64,000 nt of DNA from an uncultured Porphyromonadaceae bacterium (GCA_937989585.1 CALKRW010000048.1:124001-188000), one strand, 5' to 3'. Positions 44,680-54,062 are shown, counted from the stretch's first letter. The notes: generated by a model from the letters alone, not told the origin. A program made the numbers and translations.

Positions 44680-45375
44680 TCAGAAGTCGTATCCGAATGT
44701 GATACGTATGGCATTTTCCCGGAACGATACCTTATCGCTCTCGACAAGATCGCTTACGCCGATGTTTCCGACAAGCCCGAATACAAAGTGTTCGCCAACG
44801 GCTAACTGGGCGCCGATATTCCACGAAGCGGAAAAACGATGCCATGCCCCGTCTGCTCCCATTGCATTGTTATCATTATAAAGATTTGTCTTTATACCTT
44901 CTGACTCCAGCGCGTTGCTCTTCACATTGGCACTGATTCCTATCCCAAACTCCGGACCCGTAAAAATACTTATCGACCCGTTTTCAAAAATATCGAAACG
45001 ATATCCGATATTAAGAGGTACACGGAAGCCCGTCTGTACAACCTTAGGTGACTCAGTGTTAATTATTTCTCCCTCATCTGTACCGAATGTCAGTTCATCC
45101 ATCTTGAACGAGTCGTAATAGAACGACAGCCCCGGCTCGAAATATAGGTTGGCGACAACCGGTATATTGTAGATAGCACCTATAGAGAACCCGGCGCCTG
45201 TCTTGTAGTCAAATTTTCCCATAGGAGTCTTGTATTCACCGGGGATATTGACGTTAAGACTTCCACGGAGTCCCCAGTAAGGCGTGTTGTCTCCGGAATT
45301 GAATACAGACTGGGCCGCGGATGAGAATGCGATGGAAATAATCGCCAGAATAGCAACTAAATTTCTTACTTTCAT
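44680..45375 (-). CDS. Outer-membrane beta-barrel (porin-family) protein
   Basis: From ATG 45375-45373 the product has 231 residues: a signal peptide (NLVAILAIISIAFSSAAQ), then strands with the alternating pattern of PorT/OmpA-like barrels. These include YWGLRGSLNVNIPG, GAGFSIGAIYNIPVVANLYFEPG, VPLNIGYRFDIF and SISIFTGPEFGIGI. It ends IRITFGYDF with the C-terminal Phe. Longer upstream reading would add a frame with no signal sequence. Function is not assignable. It follows no obvious operon. Confidence 0.8.
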   Translation of the reverse strand: MKVRNLVAILAIISIAFSSAAQSVFNSGDNTPYWGLRGSLNVNIPGEYKTPMGKFDYKTGAGFSIGAIYNIPVVANLYFEPGLSFYYDSFKMDELTFGTDEGEIINTESPKVVQTGFRVPLNIGYRFDIFENGSISIFTGPEFGIGISANVKSNALESEGIKTNLYNDNNAMGADGAWHRFSASWNIGAQLAVGEHFVFGLVGNIGVSDLVESDKVSFRENAIRITFGYDF

Positions 45376-45500
45376 TTTTTTCAGAGGATTAAATGATGAT
45401 GGCATATGGCATAATAACGACAACACGAGATATATTATTGCCTCAGGGCGTCGCCGAATATTCCAAATTGTTAGTATTATATGCCACAATGCCAGAAAGA

Positions 45501-45986
45501 CTATTTCTCTTCCCTTTTGATTATGCTCCTGATTTCAGCAGTATCCCACATAAAGACAAGTGGTTTGTCGGGATTATCCATATCCACGAAACGTATCCGC
45601 ATATTTGCCCCGGCTTTTTCAATTTCCTTCAATATCGGCAGCATGTCCTCGTCACAGACAATGTATTTCTCGAGGTCCGCACGCATTATGGCTTTCTGGT
45701 CAGGATGTTCGTCCAGCAGGTCATACTGATAGAACGTGAAATATCGTCCATCGATATTATAGTCCACCGATACGAGATTGTACTGACTGTCATAGAATGT
45801 TCTGGAACTCTTGTAGCTTATGTTCTCAAGTTTATACAATCTGTCGGCTTTATTGAATTCCCTGACAGTGGTTGCCAGTTCTTCCCGGGCTTCGCGCTCG
45901 CCCGATGAGAATATCCAGTAACCCACACAGCCCAGAATGACAACGGCAAAAACGCACGCTGTAATTATGTATACCTTTTTAGACAT
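45501..45986 (-). CDS. Unknown single-pass membrane protein
   Basis: I do not recognise a family. The 161-residue product has one N-terminal membrane segment (VYIITACVFAVVILGCVGYWIF) and a charged extracytoplasmic domain with short strands such as NLVSVDYNIDGRYFTFYQYDLL and MRIRFVDMDNPDKPLVFMW. It starts 2 bases after the stop of the CvfB-like gene on the same strand, so the two are co-transcribed and possibly translationally coupled. Confidence 0.65.
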   Translation of the reverse strand: MSKKVYIITACVFAVVILGCVGYWIFSSGEREAREELATTVREFNKADRLYKLENISYKSSRTFYDSQYNLVSVDYNIDGRYFTFYQYDLLDEHPDQKAIMRADLEKYIVCDEDMLPILKEIEKAGANMRIRFVDMDNPDKPLVFMWDTAEIRSIIKREEK

Positions 45987-45988
45987 GA

Positions 45989-46852
45989 TTATATGTTCTT
46001 ATCTCTTTTCTTATTTTCGACCAGTGACAATGCACCTTCACTATCAATCGCAATCACACGGTCCTTGTAAAGTTTTCCGACAGTCTTCTTGAAATCCTTT
46101 TTTGAACACTGGAGACGCTCTTTTATTTCCTCGGGAGTGGAACGGTCACCGAGACCAAGGTTCCCTCGCCTCAGACCTTCGAGTATTTTTTTCTCAAGGG
46201 CAAGCACGCGCCCTTCCGTCGAAGGTGCTGTCATTGTCAGGTCAATTTTTCCGTCCGGTCGGATATTCTTTACATATGCCGCGACAGTCTGTTGTATCTC
46301 AAGCGGACGGAACAACTCGCTGTCGTAGATCATGCCTTTGTGCAGATTGTCGACAATCACTTTATATCCTATGGCTGTACGCTCGATAACCAGACAGCGG
46401 ACTTTGTTTCCGCGTCTGTATTCAGGAATGACGTTTCCAAGATACTTTTCGATTTTCGCCGAGGCGACTACACGCCTGGTGGCATGATCCAAAGCGACAT
46501 AAACGAGGTAGATCCCACCTTTATACATGCGGCTTCGCTGTTCACTGAAGGGACAAAGCAGATTCTTGCCTTCCAGACCCCAGTCGAGGAACGCGCCGAT
46601 ACGGTTCACATCCGTGACCTGCAGAAATGCAAACTCGCCGACAGTGGCGTATGGAATCACTGTAGTTGCGACAGGCCGGTCTTCTGAATCGGTGTATACA
46701 AATACCTTGAGCCTGTCGCCAAGTGCAGGCATCGGATCGCAGTAGCGCATTGGCAAAAGAACCTCGGTGCTTCGTTCCTTATCCGATAGATATGCGCCAT
46801 AAACACTGGCCCGGGTCACATACAAGTGGTTGAATTTTCCTATGTTAATCAT
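45989..46852 (-). CDS. CvfB/YitL-type S1 RNA-binding protein
   Basis: A 287-residue protein with tandem S1-like domains and a C-terminal winged helix. N-terminal S1: YVTRASVYGAYLSD. The second repeat holds VTDVNRIGAFLDWGLEGKNLLCPF, the typical S1 strand with G-x-F-L-D-x-G. The third S1 part is YKVIVDNLHKGMIYDSELF. A winged-helix end runs TPEEIKERLQCSKKDFKKTVGKLYK. CvfB homologues affect virulence gene expression in staphylococci; the RNA target here is unknown. Upstream partner of the unknown membrane protein. Confidence 0.85.
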   Translation of the reverse strand: MINIGKFNHLYVTRASVYGAYLSDKERSTEVLLPMRYCDPMPALGDRLKVFVYTDSEDRPVATTVIPYATVGEFAFLQVTDVNRIGAFLDWGLEGKNLLCPFSEQRSRMYKGGIYLVYVALDHATRRVVASAKIEKYLGNVIPEYRRGNKVRCLVIERTAIGYKVIVDNLHKGMIYDSELFRPLEIQQTVAAYVKNIRPDGKIDLTMTAPSTEGRVLALEKKILEGLRRGNLGLGDRSTPEEIKERLQCSKKDFKKTVGKLYKDRVIAIDSEGALSLVENKKRDKNI

Positions 46853-46925
46853 GTTTATATGTCAGTAAATGCTTGTTTGTAGGGATGAACTTGCTAATTA
46901 TGACAAAATTACGACATTTTTTTCA

Positions 46926-46933
46926 TACCTTTG
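46926..46933 (+). promoter_or_regulatory. -7 box of rsmG
   Basis: TACCTTTG, 44 bases before the ATG at 46978. On the opposite strand TAATTTTG (46911-46904) serves the CvfB-like gene, so the two promoters are divergent. Confidence 0.55.
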
Positions 46934-46977
46934 TCATGATTAATAACATTCCGAACTCCCAGCCTGTTCTATTATTC

Positions 46978-47607
46978 ATGGACGAATTATTGAAATATTT
47001 TCCCGACCTCACGTCCTTGCAGACCGATCGCTTCTGTGCGCTTGAGGATTTGTACAGAACATGGAACGATCGCATAAACGTCATATCCCGACGCGACATC
47101 GACAACCTTTACGTGCATCATGTGCTTCATTCCATGGCGATTGCAAGATTCCTGGGACCTCTTGCGGATAACACTACCGTCCTTGACATGGGCACAGGCG
47201 GTGGATTCCCGGGGATTCCGCTGGCAATTTACTATCCTGAAGTCAGGTTCCACCTCATTGACCGCATAGGCAAGAAGATACGCGTATGCAACGAGGTGAT
47301 CCAGGCTCTCGGACTCAGGAATGTAACCACTCAGCACGGTGACATTGGGGAAAACCACACCAGATACGACTACGTGGTGTCACGTGCCGTAATGCGGCTA
47401 GAGGCATTGTGGCCGCTGGTTCGACGCAATATCTCGACCGACTCACGCAACCGTATTCCCAATGGCTTGATATGCCTGAAAGGTGGCGATGGCCTTGATG
47501 AAGAAATTGCGAGAACCAAGGCTCCCGTCCAGGATTTTCCTCTGGCTGAATTAATCCCCCACCCCTTCTTCGAAACCAAGTCTCTGCTCTACGTACCTGT
47601 ACGCTAG
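46978..47607 (+). CDS. rsmG: 16S rRNA (guanine-527-N7)-methyltransferase
   Basis: RsmG (GidB) methylates G527 of 16S rRNA using SAM. From ATG 46978 the protein has 209 residues, the usual size. The SAM-binding loop is VLDMGTGGGFPGIPLAI; FHLIDRIGKKI follows with the acidic ribose-binding residue, and VVSRAV is the next core motif. The N-terminal segment LYRTWNDRINVISRRD matches the family (W-N-x-x-x-N-L/V-x-S/T-R). Earlier ATGs lie upstream of or at the predicted transcription start, which argues for 46978. Confidence 0.92.
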   Translation: MDELLKYFPDLTSLQTDRFCALEDLYRTWNDRINVISRRDIDNLYVHHVLHSMAIARFLGPLADNTTVLDMGTGGGFPGIPLAIYYPEVRFHLIDRIGKKIRVCNEVIQALGLRNVTTQHGDIGENHTRYDYVVSRAVMRLEALWPLVRRNISTDSRNRIPNGLICLKGGDGLDEEIARTKAPVQDFPLAELIPHPFFETKSLLYVPVR

Positions 47608-47620
47608 GCGGAATTTTTCA

Positions 47621-49891
47621 TTATTTTCCCGGTGTGACGACTCGCTCGCCGAGAACCTGTGCGAACTGCTGGGCGGTCTTCTTCAATTCTATTATCTGAA
47701 GCAGCAGATCCTGCTGTCGTGAAATATCTCCAAGTTTCTCGGCTATCTTCAAAGCAGCCATAAGTTCGTTGCGATGCCATGTGATCACCGCGTCCTGCAG
47801 TGCATAAACCGCGAGGGGTACAAGTTCAGTAAGACGTTCTTCCTCGGTCTCTACGTGTGAGAATTTCGTATGAACCTTGCTCAGAGTGTAACTGTCTCCG
47901 GCCATTTCTGTCGCAGAGCGGCGAATACTGTCATCCGTATCACTGGCCAGGCTGCGGACGACATAGTTTAGTGCGAATTCATGACGCAAACGCTCTTCCT
48001 CGCGCTTGAGTCGCTCGTCAAGCATCAGTTCGCGGGCATGCATGTCATTCAGGTCCTTGCCCTCAAGACGTATCTGCTCAAATCCATCCGCACGTTTTTT
48101 AGATATCAGCGTCTTGATTTTCATTTCCTCGGCCTCGCGGTCTTCGGCATACTGTCCAAGAAGTCCCTGCACTCGTGCGAAAATCGCCCCGTAGGTGGGA
48201 TTGCTGAAACCCAGTGAATCGACAGCAAGTGATTGTGCGACAAATTCAAAGACACTCATCGGGACAGCCACATTGTCATCGGCAAAACTCTCGCACAGAG
48301 TCACCATTCCATAACGGACTATGTAACGTATCAGTTCATGCTCATACCTCTCCAGATGACGTGCCCTCGCCTCAGACGCAAGACGTTCGGCCCTGTCCTC
48401 GGGGCTTTCTGAAATCGAGGAAACATAACCTTCCTGCACAGGATTCACCGTAGCGGCCTGACCTTCCTCGTGCGGATCGAGTGGAGCCTCGACTTCAGGC
48501 TCATTGGACGGCTGATATGCCGATGTGCCGCGCAATGATTCCCTGGCCTGTACCCGCATACGTTCCGACTCTGTCTTCTCGGCATTTCGAGCCATGACCT
48601 TTGTGAGTTCAAGCGAAAGGACTTTCTCGCTCATATCGAGCATACGGGAGCATTCCTGAATATAAACCTGCCGCTTTATGGCTTCGGGAATCTTGGATAT
48701 CGACCCAACGATATCCGAAATCACGCGCGCTCTCTGCATGGGGTCATCCTTTGCGTCGGAAAGCAGTATTCTGGTCTTGAAACGGATAAAATCCGTCTCG
48801 TTCTCGGCCATGTATGCTTCGACCTGCTCCAGAGTGTGGCTCTGTGCGAAAGAGTCGGGGTCATCGCCCTCGGGAAGAAGCAGGACCTTTATGTCCAGAC
48901 CTTCCGCAAGAAGCATGTCGATGCCTCGCAATGATGCCTTAATGCCTGCAGGGTCAGAATCATAGATTACCGTGACGTTATTTGTGAACCTGTGTATCAG
49001 CCGTATCTGGCCGTCAGTCAATGATGTGCCTGAAGATGCCACGACATTCTCCACGCCTATCTGCGACATGGAAATGACATCCATATATCCTTCCACCAGA
49101 ATGCACTTGTCCTTCCGGACTATTTGCTGTTTGGCCTGATAGAGTCCGTAAAGTTCATAACTTTTCTTATATAACGCGCTCTCGGGCGAGTTGACATATT
49201 TTGCAACATTCTTGTCCTTACGCAAGGTGCGTCCGCCAAAAGCGACGATACGCCCCGATACCGAAAAAACCGGATAAATGACACGCCCCTTGAAACGGTC
49301 ATACAGCCCTCGCTCGCTCTTTGAGCATAGTCCCGAGGCAACAAGATACTTCTCGCTGTAGCCGGCCTTGAATGCAGCAGAGGACAGATCCTCTGATTTC
49401 TCCAGGGCATAGCCGAGTTTGAATCGCCGCATGCTCTCGTCTGAGATTCCGCGCTCACGGAAATAACTGTACCCTATGTCACGGCCGTCGGCTGTGTCCC
49501 ACAGATTATGCTCAAAATGCTTGCAGGCAAAATCGTTGACCGCCAGCAATGCCTCGCGCTCGTTGGCCGCATCGCGTTCAGCATCGGTCATCTCATGCTC
49601 CTGTATCTCTATATTATATTTTTTTGCAAGATAGCGCAGGGCCTCGTTGAAACTCAGTTGTTCGAGTTCCATAAGGAAATTTACCGGTGAACCACCCTTG
49701 CCGCATGAGAAACACTTGCATATGCCCTTTGACTTAGACACGGAGAACGACGGAGTGCGCTCGTTGTGGAACGGGCAAAGTCCGATATAGTTGGCACCCC
49801 GGCGTTTAAGGCTCACGAAGTCACTTACCACCTCGACTATATCGGCGGCATCCAGTATCTTCTGTACAGTCTCACGGTCAATCTTTTTCAT
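47621..49891 (-). CDS. dnaG: DNA primase
   Basis: DnaG makes RNA primers at the replication fork. From ATG 49891-49889 the protein has 756 residues. The zinc ribbon is C39-x2-H42 ... C60-x2-C63 in LCPFHNERTPSF and CKCFSCGKGG. The RNA polymerase core follows, with the TOPRIM acidic residues in ILVEGYMDVISM and VIYDSDPAGIKA. The C-terminal DnaB-interaction part contains a Pro/Glu-rich linker and is longer than in E. coli (581 residues), as is common in Bacteroidetes. It converges with rsmG, 13 bases between stops. Confidence 0.95.
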   Translation of the reverse strand: MKKIDRETVQKILDAADIVEVVSDFVSLKRRGANYIGLCPFHNERTPSFSVSKSKGICKCFSCGKGGSPVNFLMELEQLSFNEALRYLAKKYNIEIQEHEMTDAERDAANEREALLAVNDFACKHFEHNLWDTADGRDIGYSYFRERGISDESMRRFKLGYALEKSEDLSSAAFKAGYSEKYLVASGLCSKSERGLYDRFKGRVIYPVFSVSGRIVAFGGRTLRKDKNVAKYVNSPESALYKKSYELYGLYQAKQQIVRKDKCILVEGYMDVISMSQIGVENVVASSGTSLTDGQIRLIHRFTNNVTVIYDSDPAGIKASLRGIDMLLAEGLDIKVLLLPEGDDPDSFAQSHTLEQVEAYMAENETDFIRFKTRILLSDAKDDPMQRARVISDIVGSISKIPEAIKRQVYIQECSRMLDMSEKVLSLELTKVMARNAEKTESERMRVQARESLRGTSAYQPSNEPEVEAPLDPHEEGQAATVNPVQEGYVSSISESPEDRAERLASEARARHLERYEHELIRYIVRYGMVTLCESFADDNVAVPMSVFEFVAQSLAVDSLGFSNPTYGAIFARVQGLLGQYAEDREAEEMKIKTLISKKRADGFEQIRLEGKDLNDMHARELMLDERLKREEERLRHEFALNYVVRSLASDTDDSIRRSATEMAGDSYTLSKVHTKFSHVETEEERLTELVPLAVYALQDAVITWHRNELMAALKIAEKLGDISRQQDLLLQIIELKKTAQQFAQVLGERVVTPGK

Positions 49892-49901
49892 AATGCAGTC
49901 G

Positions 49902-49929
49902 CAAAGATACAAATTTTTTCGTACCTTTG
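49902..49929. promoter_or_regulatory. Overlapping divergent -7 boxes of dnaG and the phosphoesterase gene
   Basis: TATCTTTG on the minus strand (49909-49902) is 11 bases before dnaG; TACCTTTG on the plus strand (49922-49929) is 47 bases before the phosphoesterase ATG. The boxes are only 12 bases apart, so the two polymerases may compete. Confidence 0.55.
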
Positions 49930-49975
49930 GTCATAATTTCCAATCATAACTATACACCTAACCTTGCATCACCCC

Positions 49976-51814
49976 ATGATGAAAAAAACTATCCTTACCC
50001 TAGGGTTGACGGCCTTCGCTGCCATGGCTTTGCAGGCCCAGCGTTTCGCTGTATTCAGCGACATCCACGTAACCCCGGGAAATGCCAACGACAAGGCGCT
50101 GCGCGAGGCCGTAGCCGAAGTCAACCGTGGTGAATACGACGCCGTGATTGTCAACGGCGACCTCACCAACGAAGGCTCGGATGAGCAGATTGCCAACGTC
50201 AACAACATCCTCCGTGGCGTCCGTTTCCCTCTCTATGTTCTTCCCGGCAATCACGAGAACAACTGGTCCCAGTCTGCCACCAAGACGTTCATTGACACCT
50301 TCGGCGGCGACCGTTTCGTATTTGAGATTGACTCACTGGTCGTAGTAGGCATCAACTGCGGCCCGTTCATGAAGATGGGCGACGGACACATCAAGCAGGA
50401 GGACCTGCACTGGCTCCGCCACACACTTAACGAGCGTGTCACTCCCGGCAAGCGGGTCCTCAGCCTGAACCACTATCCACTTCAGGAAGACCTTGACAAC
50501 TATCAGGATTATCTTGCCATTCTTGCCGACTATCCTGTTATCGGCCATATCAACGGCCACTATCACCGCTGGCGCCGTTACGATGCCGGAGACATCGAAT
50601 GCGCCATGATTCGCGCCCTTGACATGGGCAACGGCGATTACGGTTATTCAATCGTCGAGGTTTCGCCCGAATGGACACATATATATAATAAGACCGTCGG
50701 CCGCAAGCCTGAATCCAGATATGCCTTCGCCAACCGCACACGTCACCAGCCCTTGAAACTTAACTCCGGCGATACCGCCGTCACCGCACCGCGCGGCTAT
50801 CGCGTCGACCGCGTCTGGGCTGACAGCGCTTCAGTATTCACGCGTCTTGGCTTTGACAAGGATAATGTCTATTTCGCCAACTCGCTCGGACAGGTCAAAG
50901 CCGTGAAAAAAAACAACGGCAGCCTGCGCTGGTCCACAAATGTCCCCGACGGTGCATCCGTATTCTCCCGCCCCGTTTCGCTTGGCAACAATCGTCTTGC
51001 CGTCCCATATGCCTCCGGCATTGCAATTGTCGATGTCCGCAACGGCAAAATTATCAAGGATTTCAAGTCCAAGGAAGGTCCATATGTCGCTGATGGCACT
51101 CTTACGCCCGATGGCAAAGGATATATCCAGGGCGGATATAAGCGAATAGAACGTCGAAACCCATCGAATGGTAAACTTGTCTGGGAATATGATTCCCTCT
51201 TCAATTACGCCCAGGCCGCTCCCGCTATCGATGGCGACGACCTTGTGTTCGGAGCCTGGGACACAAACCTCCGTTGCCTGTCTCTCAAGGACGGACGCCT
51301 CAAGTGGGTATGGAACAATGGCAAGACGGCCAACATGCTCGGTCCCGGCAACGTTGTTCCGGTTCTGACCGATGACAAGGTCATCATAGTCGCCCCCGAC
51401 CGCTACATGACCGCACTCGACCGTAGGACCGGCAGACAGCTATGGCGCGACAACTCGCACCGATATCGCGAGGCTCTTGGTCACAGTGCCGACAAGACTC
51501 GCGCCTATGCCAAGACCATGGATGGCGAACTTGTCGCTGTCGACGCTACCTCTCCCGACTTCCGTGAACTGTGGACAGTAGACATGGGTCTCGGATATGA
51601 GCACGCCCCCTGCATCGTGGCCGAACAGGATGGTGTCGTCTACGCCGGCTCTCGTCGCGGTATCGTAACCGCCGTCAATCCCCGTACACAGAAGGTACTG
51701 TGGAACCTGCCGTTAGGAAAAAGCGAGATCAACGGCATAGACATCGATCCCGAGACAGGCGACGTCTTTGTCTCACTGATTGAGGGCACTGTCTATCGCA
51801 TTGCACGCGACTGA
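49976..51814 (+). CDS. Exported calcineurin-like phosphoesterase with a PQQ-type beta-propeller
   Basis: A protein of about 612 residues with a signal peptide (LTLGLTAFAAMALQAQ). The N-terminal half is a metallophosphoesterase with all five metal-site motifs: FSDIH, NGDLTNE, LPGNHENN, LNHYPL and GHINGHYHRW. The C-terminal half (from about residue 265) is a beta-propeller with repeats such as VKAVKKNNGSLRWS, ALDRRTGRQLWRD and VTAVNPRTQKVLWN, the PQQ/YncE blade pattern. Substrate and any cofactor are unknown. Two adjacent ATGs (49976, 49979) are equivalent starts. Confidence 0.88.
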   Translation: MMKKTILTLGLTAFAAMALQAQRFAVFSDIHVTPGNANDKALREAVAEVNRGEYDAVIVNGDLTNEGSDEQIANVNNILRGVRFPLYVLPGNHENNWSQSATKTFIDTFGGDRFVFEIDSLVVVGINCGPFMKMGDGHIKQEDLHWLRHTLNERVTPGKRVLSLNHYPLQEDLDNYQDYLAILADYPVIGHINGHYHRWRRYDAGDIECAMIRALDMGNGDYGYSIVEVSPEWTHIYNKTVGRKPESRYAFANRTRHQPLKLNSGDTAVTAPRGYRVDRVWADSASVFTRLGFDKDNVYFANSLGQVKAVKKNNGSLRWSTNVPDGASVFSRPVSLGNNRLAVPYASGIAIVDVRNGKIIKDFKSKEGPYVADGTLTPDGKGYIQGGYKRIERRNPSNGKLVWEYDSLFNYAQAAPAIDGDDLVFGAWDTNLRCLSLKDGRLKWVWNNGKTANMLGPGNVVPVLTDDKVIIVAPDRYMTALDRRTGRQLWRDNSHRYREALGHSADKTRAYAKTMDGELVAVDATSPDFRELWTVDMGLGYEHAPCIVAEQDGVVYAGSRRGIVTAVNPRTQKVLWNLPLGKSEINGIDIDPETGDVFVSLIEGTVYRIARD

Positions 51815-51832
51815 CCTATCAGACGAATAACG

Positions 51833-51876
51833 CCGGAAGGCCGCATCATGAGTTCATGTGCGGCCTTCCGGTTTAT
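51833..51876 (+). terminator. Terminator of the phosphoesterase-propeller gene
   Basis: A perfect 13-bp stem (CCGGAAGGCCGCA / TGCGGCCTTCCGG) followed by TTTATTTATT. Confidence 0.85.
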
Positions 51877-51905
51877 TTATTAATGTAATGCTCTTAGAAA
51901 GACTA

Positions 51906-52331
51906 TCAGAGTGCCTCGCGTATGGCTTCAACCATTTCCTTGTATTCGGCATCGCTGAGATAGACCTCTCCGGGATTCATCCGGAAGGTGCCTCCGTAGT
52001 CGGGGCCGTCCACATATTTGGGGGCTAGATGGAAATGCAGGTGCGAGAGTTTGTCACTGTATGCTCCATAGTTGATTTTCTCGGGATTGAACACTTTCTG
52101 CATCGCGCGTGTAACCCGGGCGACGTCTGACATGAACGCGTTACGATCTTCATCGCTGAGTTCGTTCAGATCGTTTACGTGATCTTTGTATGCCACCAGA
52201 CAGCGGCCGCGGTAGGTCTGTTCCTTGAACAGGAACGCACGGGACACGCTCAGCGGAGCAATCTCAATCATAAGGTCATGCAATGTGTCATTGTTAGTGC
52301 AGTAGAGGCACTGGGATGGATCGCTTTTCAT
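51906..52331 (-). CDS. HIT family hydrolase
   Basis: From ATG 52331-52329 the product has 141 residues, a normal HIT protein size. The histidine triad is SHLHFHLAPKY, with an upstream CLYC pair at the N-terminus that fits the zinc-binding CxxC of the HIT/Hinit branch. HIT enzymes hydrolyse nucleoside phosphoramidates or dinucleoside polyphosphates; exact substrate unknown. The 5' extension of the frame (23 codons) lacks family sequence and was not included. Confidence 0.88.
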   Translation of the reverse strand: MKSDPSQCLYCTNNDTLHDLMIEIAPLSVSRAFLFKEQTYRGRCLVAYKDHVNDLNELSDEDRNAFMSDVARVTRAMQKVFNPEKINYGAYSDKLSHLHFHLAPKYVDGPDYGGTFRMNPGEVYLSDAEYKEMVEAIREAL

Positions 52332-52416
52332 AATTATTCTATTCAGGAGATGATGATAATGATTTCTTGCAAAAGTAAGAAATTTTTTCAATATGCACAA
52401 TCCGCATCAGTATCCT

Positions 52417-53202
52417 TCATGCCTCCCGGGTTACCTCTGCGCTACCCCCGGCCCGGGTCTCTTTTTCACTTGTGGATTTCGGTACATAGTGCGTGGTCCT
52501 GCGTGCCTGCCGAACAGTACGGGTCACATAGTCCGTCAGATAGACCGTAAACAGCGGAAAGATGATCATCCCGAACATCGGAAGCACCACCGCGACGATT
52601 TTTCCGGCAATGGTCACAGGCGATATGTCACATCCGACTGTCGTCATGTTCATGGCCGACCACCAAAGGGCCGTCCAGTATGTGTCCACCATTGGATTGA
52701 CATCGGCTTCCTGCTGATAGAAGATCAGCGAGCAGAAATAAGTGACCAGCAGGATTATCGAAAGATAACTGATGAACAGACTGGTTATTGCATTCCGTGA
52801 CAGATAGCCCATTACTATCGCGAGAGCAAGTGCGCCACGAGCCAGAGGGACGAAGCGTATGAAATACAGCCCGTCAGGACCGAGCGGTATATGGATCAGG
52901 CTGATGATGTTGAGATAAGGTATCGAAAGCAGCAGGAATACTATCCTGTGCCAGAAATGCCTCCACTTGTGTCTGCTGTATGCCAGTTCCACGAAAAAGT
53001 CCAGTACGAACACTATGCACACCCAGAACTGGAAAGTCATGTACTCATGGCTTGCCAGCAGATCCGTCTGATTGAATGTGTCATACGATATCCACACTAT
53101 CAGTACCACCGCCAGCACAAGTACCACGAAGTTCATGACCGCCACCAGTGGTTTCGGCTCATGTATTTCTCCTTTCGTCTGTGATGTGGCTCTAATTCGC
53201 AT
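52417..53202 (-). CDS. Ion channel protein with an altered selectivity filter
   Basis: A 261-residue membrane protein with the layout of a voltage-gated-like cation channel subunit. Segments S1-S4-like helices run from about residue 20 (VMNFVVLVLAVVLIVWISY) to 120. The pore region SLFISYLSIILLVTYFCSLI is followed by a pore helix with TYWTALWWSAMNMTTVGCDISP and the inner helix AVVLPMFGMIIFPLFTVYL. The filter reads TTVGCD where potassium channels have TVGYGD, so one residue is missing and Tyr is replaced. Ion preference is therefore uncertain. The tail is basic and polar. Confidence 0.75.
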   Translation of the reverse strand: MRIRATSQTKGEIHEPKPLVAVMNFVVLVLAVVLIVWISYDTFNQTDLLASHEYMTFQFWVCIVFVLDFFVELAYSRHKWRHFWHRIVFLLLSIPYLNIISLIHIPLGPDGLYFIRFVPLARGALALAIVMGYLSRNAITSLFISYLSIILLVTYFCSLIFYQQEADVNPMVDTYWTALWWSAMNMTTVGCDISPVTIAGKIVAVVLPMFGMIIFPLFTVYLTDYVTRTVRQARRTTHYVPKSTSEKETRAGGSAEVTREA

Positions 53203-53211
53203 AATGTGTAA

Positions 53212-53219
53212 TATCTTTG
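53212..53219 (+). promoter_or_regulatory. Possible distal promoter box upstream of rpsP
   Basis: TATCTTTG on the plus strand, 270 bases before rpsP. It would give a long leader containing a CAGGC/GCCTG hairpin (53241-53265). Confidence 0.35.
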
Positions 53220-53407
53220 TTTATCCTAACAATCATACCCCAGGCTTGGTTTACCTTAGGGCCTGAATAACATAGCCTGTTGACTTGGAAACCTTTAATC
53301 CGGACGGCTCTTACAACCCTTTGTCTCAGACGACTCCTTTTGCGATTTTGTTCCTTGGCCCCGAAATATTTGACTGTGAATCATTTTTCAGTTAAAAAAT
53401 TATTTTG

Positions 53408-53415
53408 TACCTTTG
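53408..53415 (+). promoter_or_regulatory. -7 box of rpsP
   Basis: TACCTTTG, 73 bases before the ATG at 53489. No clear -33 TTTG. Confidence 0.55.
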
Positions 53416-53488
53416 CACTCGCTAAACCTCCGGGATTTGGCATATTCAATACAAAACTCATTACTTTTATTAAAAATTTCATTTTTTA

Positions 53489-54037
53489 ATGGCAACAAAA
53501 ATTAGACTGCAACGTCATGGTCGTAAGAACTATGCGTTCTATCCTATTGTTATCGCCGATAGCAGGGCACCACGAGATGGTAAGTTTATTGAAAGGATAG
53601 GTTCCTATAATCCGAACACTAATCCTGCTACAATCAACCTCAATTTCGAGCGGGCTTTGTATTGGGTTAACGTCGGTGCCGAACCCACCGACACCGTACG
53701 CACTATCCTCTCTGACGAGGGCGTACTGCTGATGAAACACCTCCAGGGTGGCGTTAAGAAGGGCGCTTTCGACGAAGCCGAGCTTCAGCGTCGCTTCAAT
53801 GCCTGGAAGGAAGCAAAAGTGAAGAAAGTCGAGGCTATGAAGTCTTCCATGGCTTCCAAGGCTCAGGAGGCCGCCGCCCATCACCTCGCCGCCGAGGTTG
53901 CCGCAAACAAGGCCAAAGCCGAGATCGTAGCCAAGAAAAAGGCTGAACTCGCCGCCGCCAAGGCCGAGGCCGAAGCAGCCGCTGCAGCAGCCGAGGCTCC
54001 CGCCGATGAGGCCGCCGAGGCTCCCGCTGCCGAATAA
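53489..54037 (+). CDS. rpsP: 30S ribosomal protein S16
   Basis: A 182-residue S16. Residues 1-85 are the conserved domain (TKIRLQRHGRKNYAFYPIVIADSRAPRDGKF ... RIGSYNPNT). The remaining 95 residues form a low-complexity Ala/Lys/Glu helix-like tail (for example AEAEAAAAAAEAPADEA). Long tails on S16 are usual in Bacteroidetes; E. coli S16 has 82 residues. No rimM or trmD follows, unlike the proteobacterial operon. It has its own terminator. Confidence 0.97.
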   Translation: MATKIRLQRHGRKNYAFYPIVIADSRAPRDGKFIERIGSYNPNTNPATINLNFERALYWVNVGAEPTDTVRTILSDEGVLLMKHLQGGVKKGAFDEAELQRRFNAWKEAKVKKVEAMKSSMASKAQEAAAHHLAAEVAANKAKAEIVAKKKAELAAAKAEAEAAAAAAEAPADEAAEAPAAE

Positions 54038-54062
54038 CTCTTTTCAGCACTGAACAGCACAG

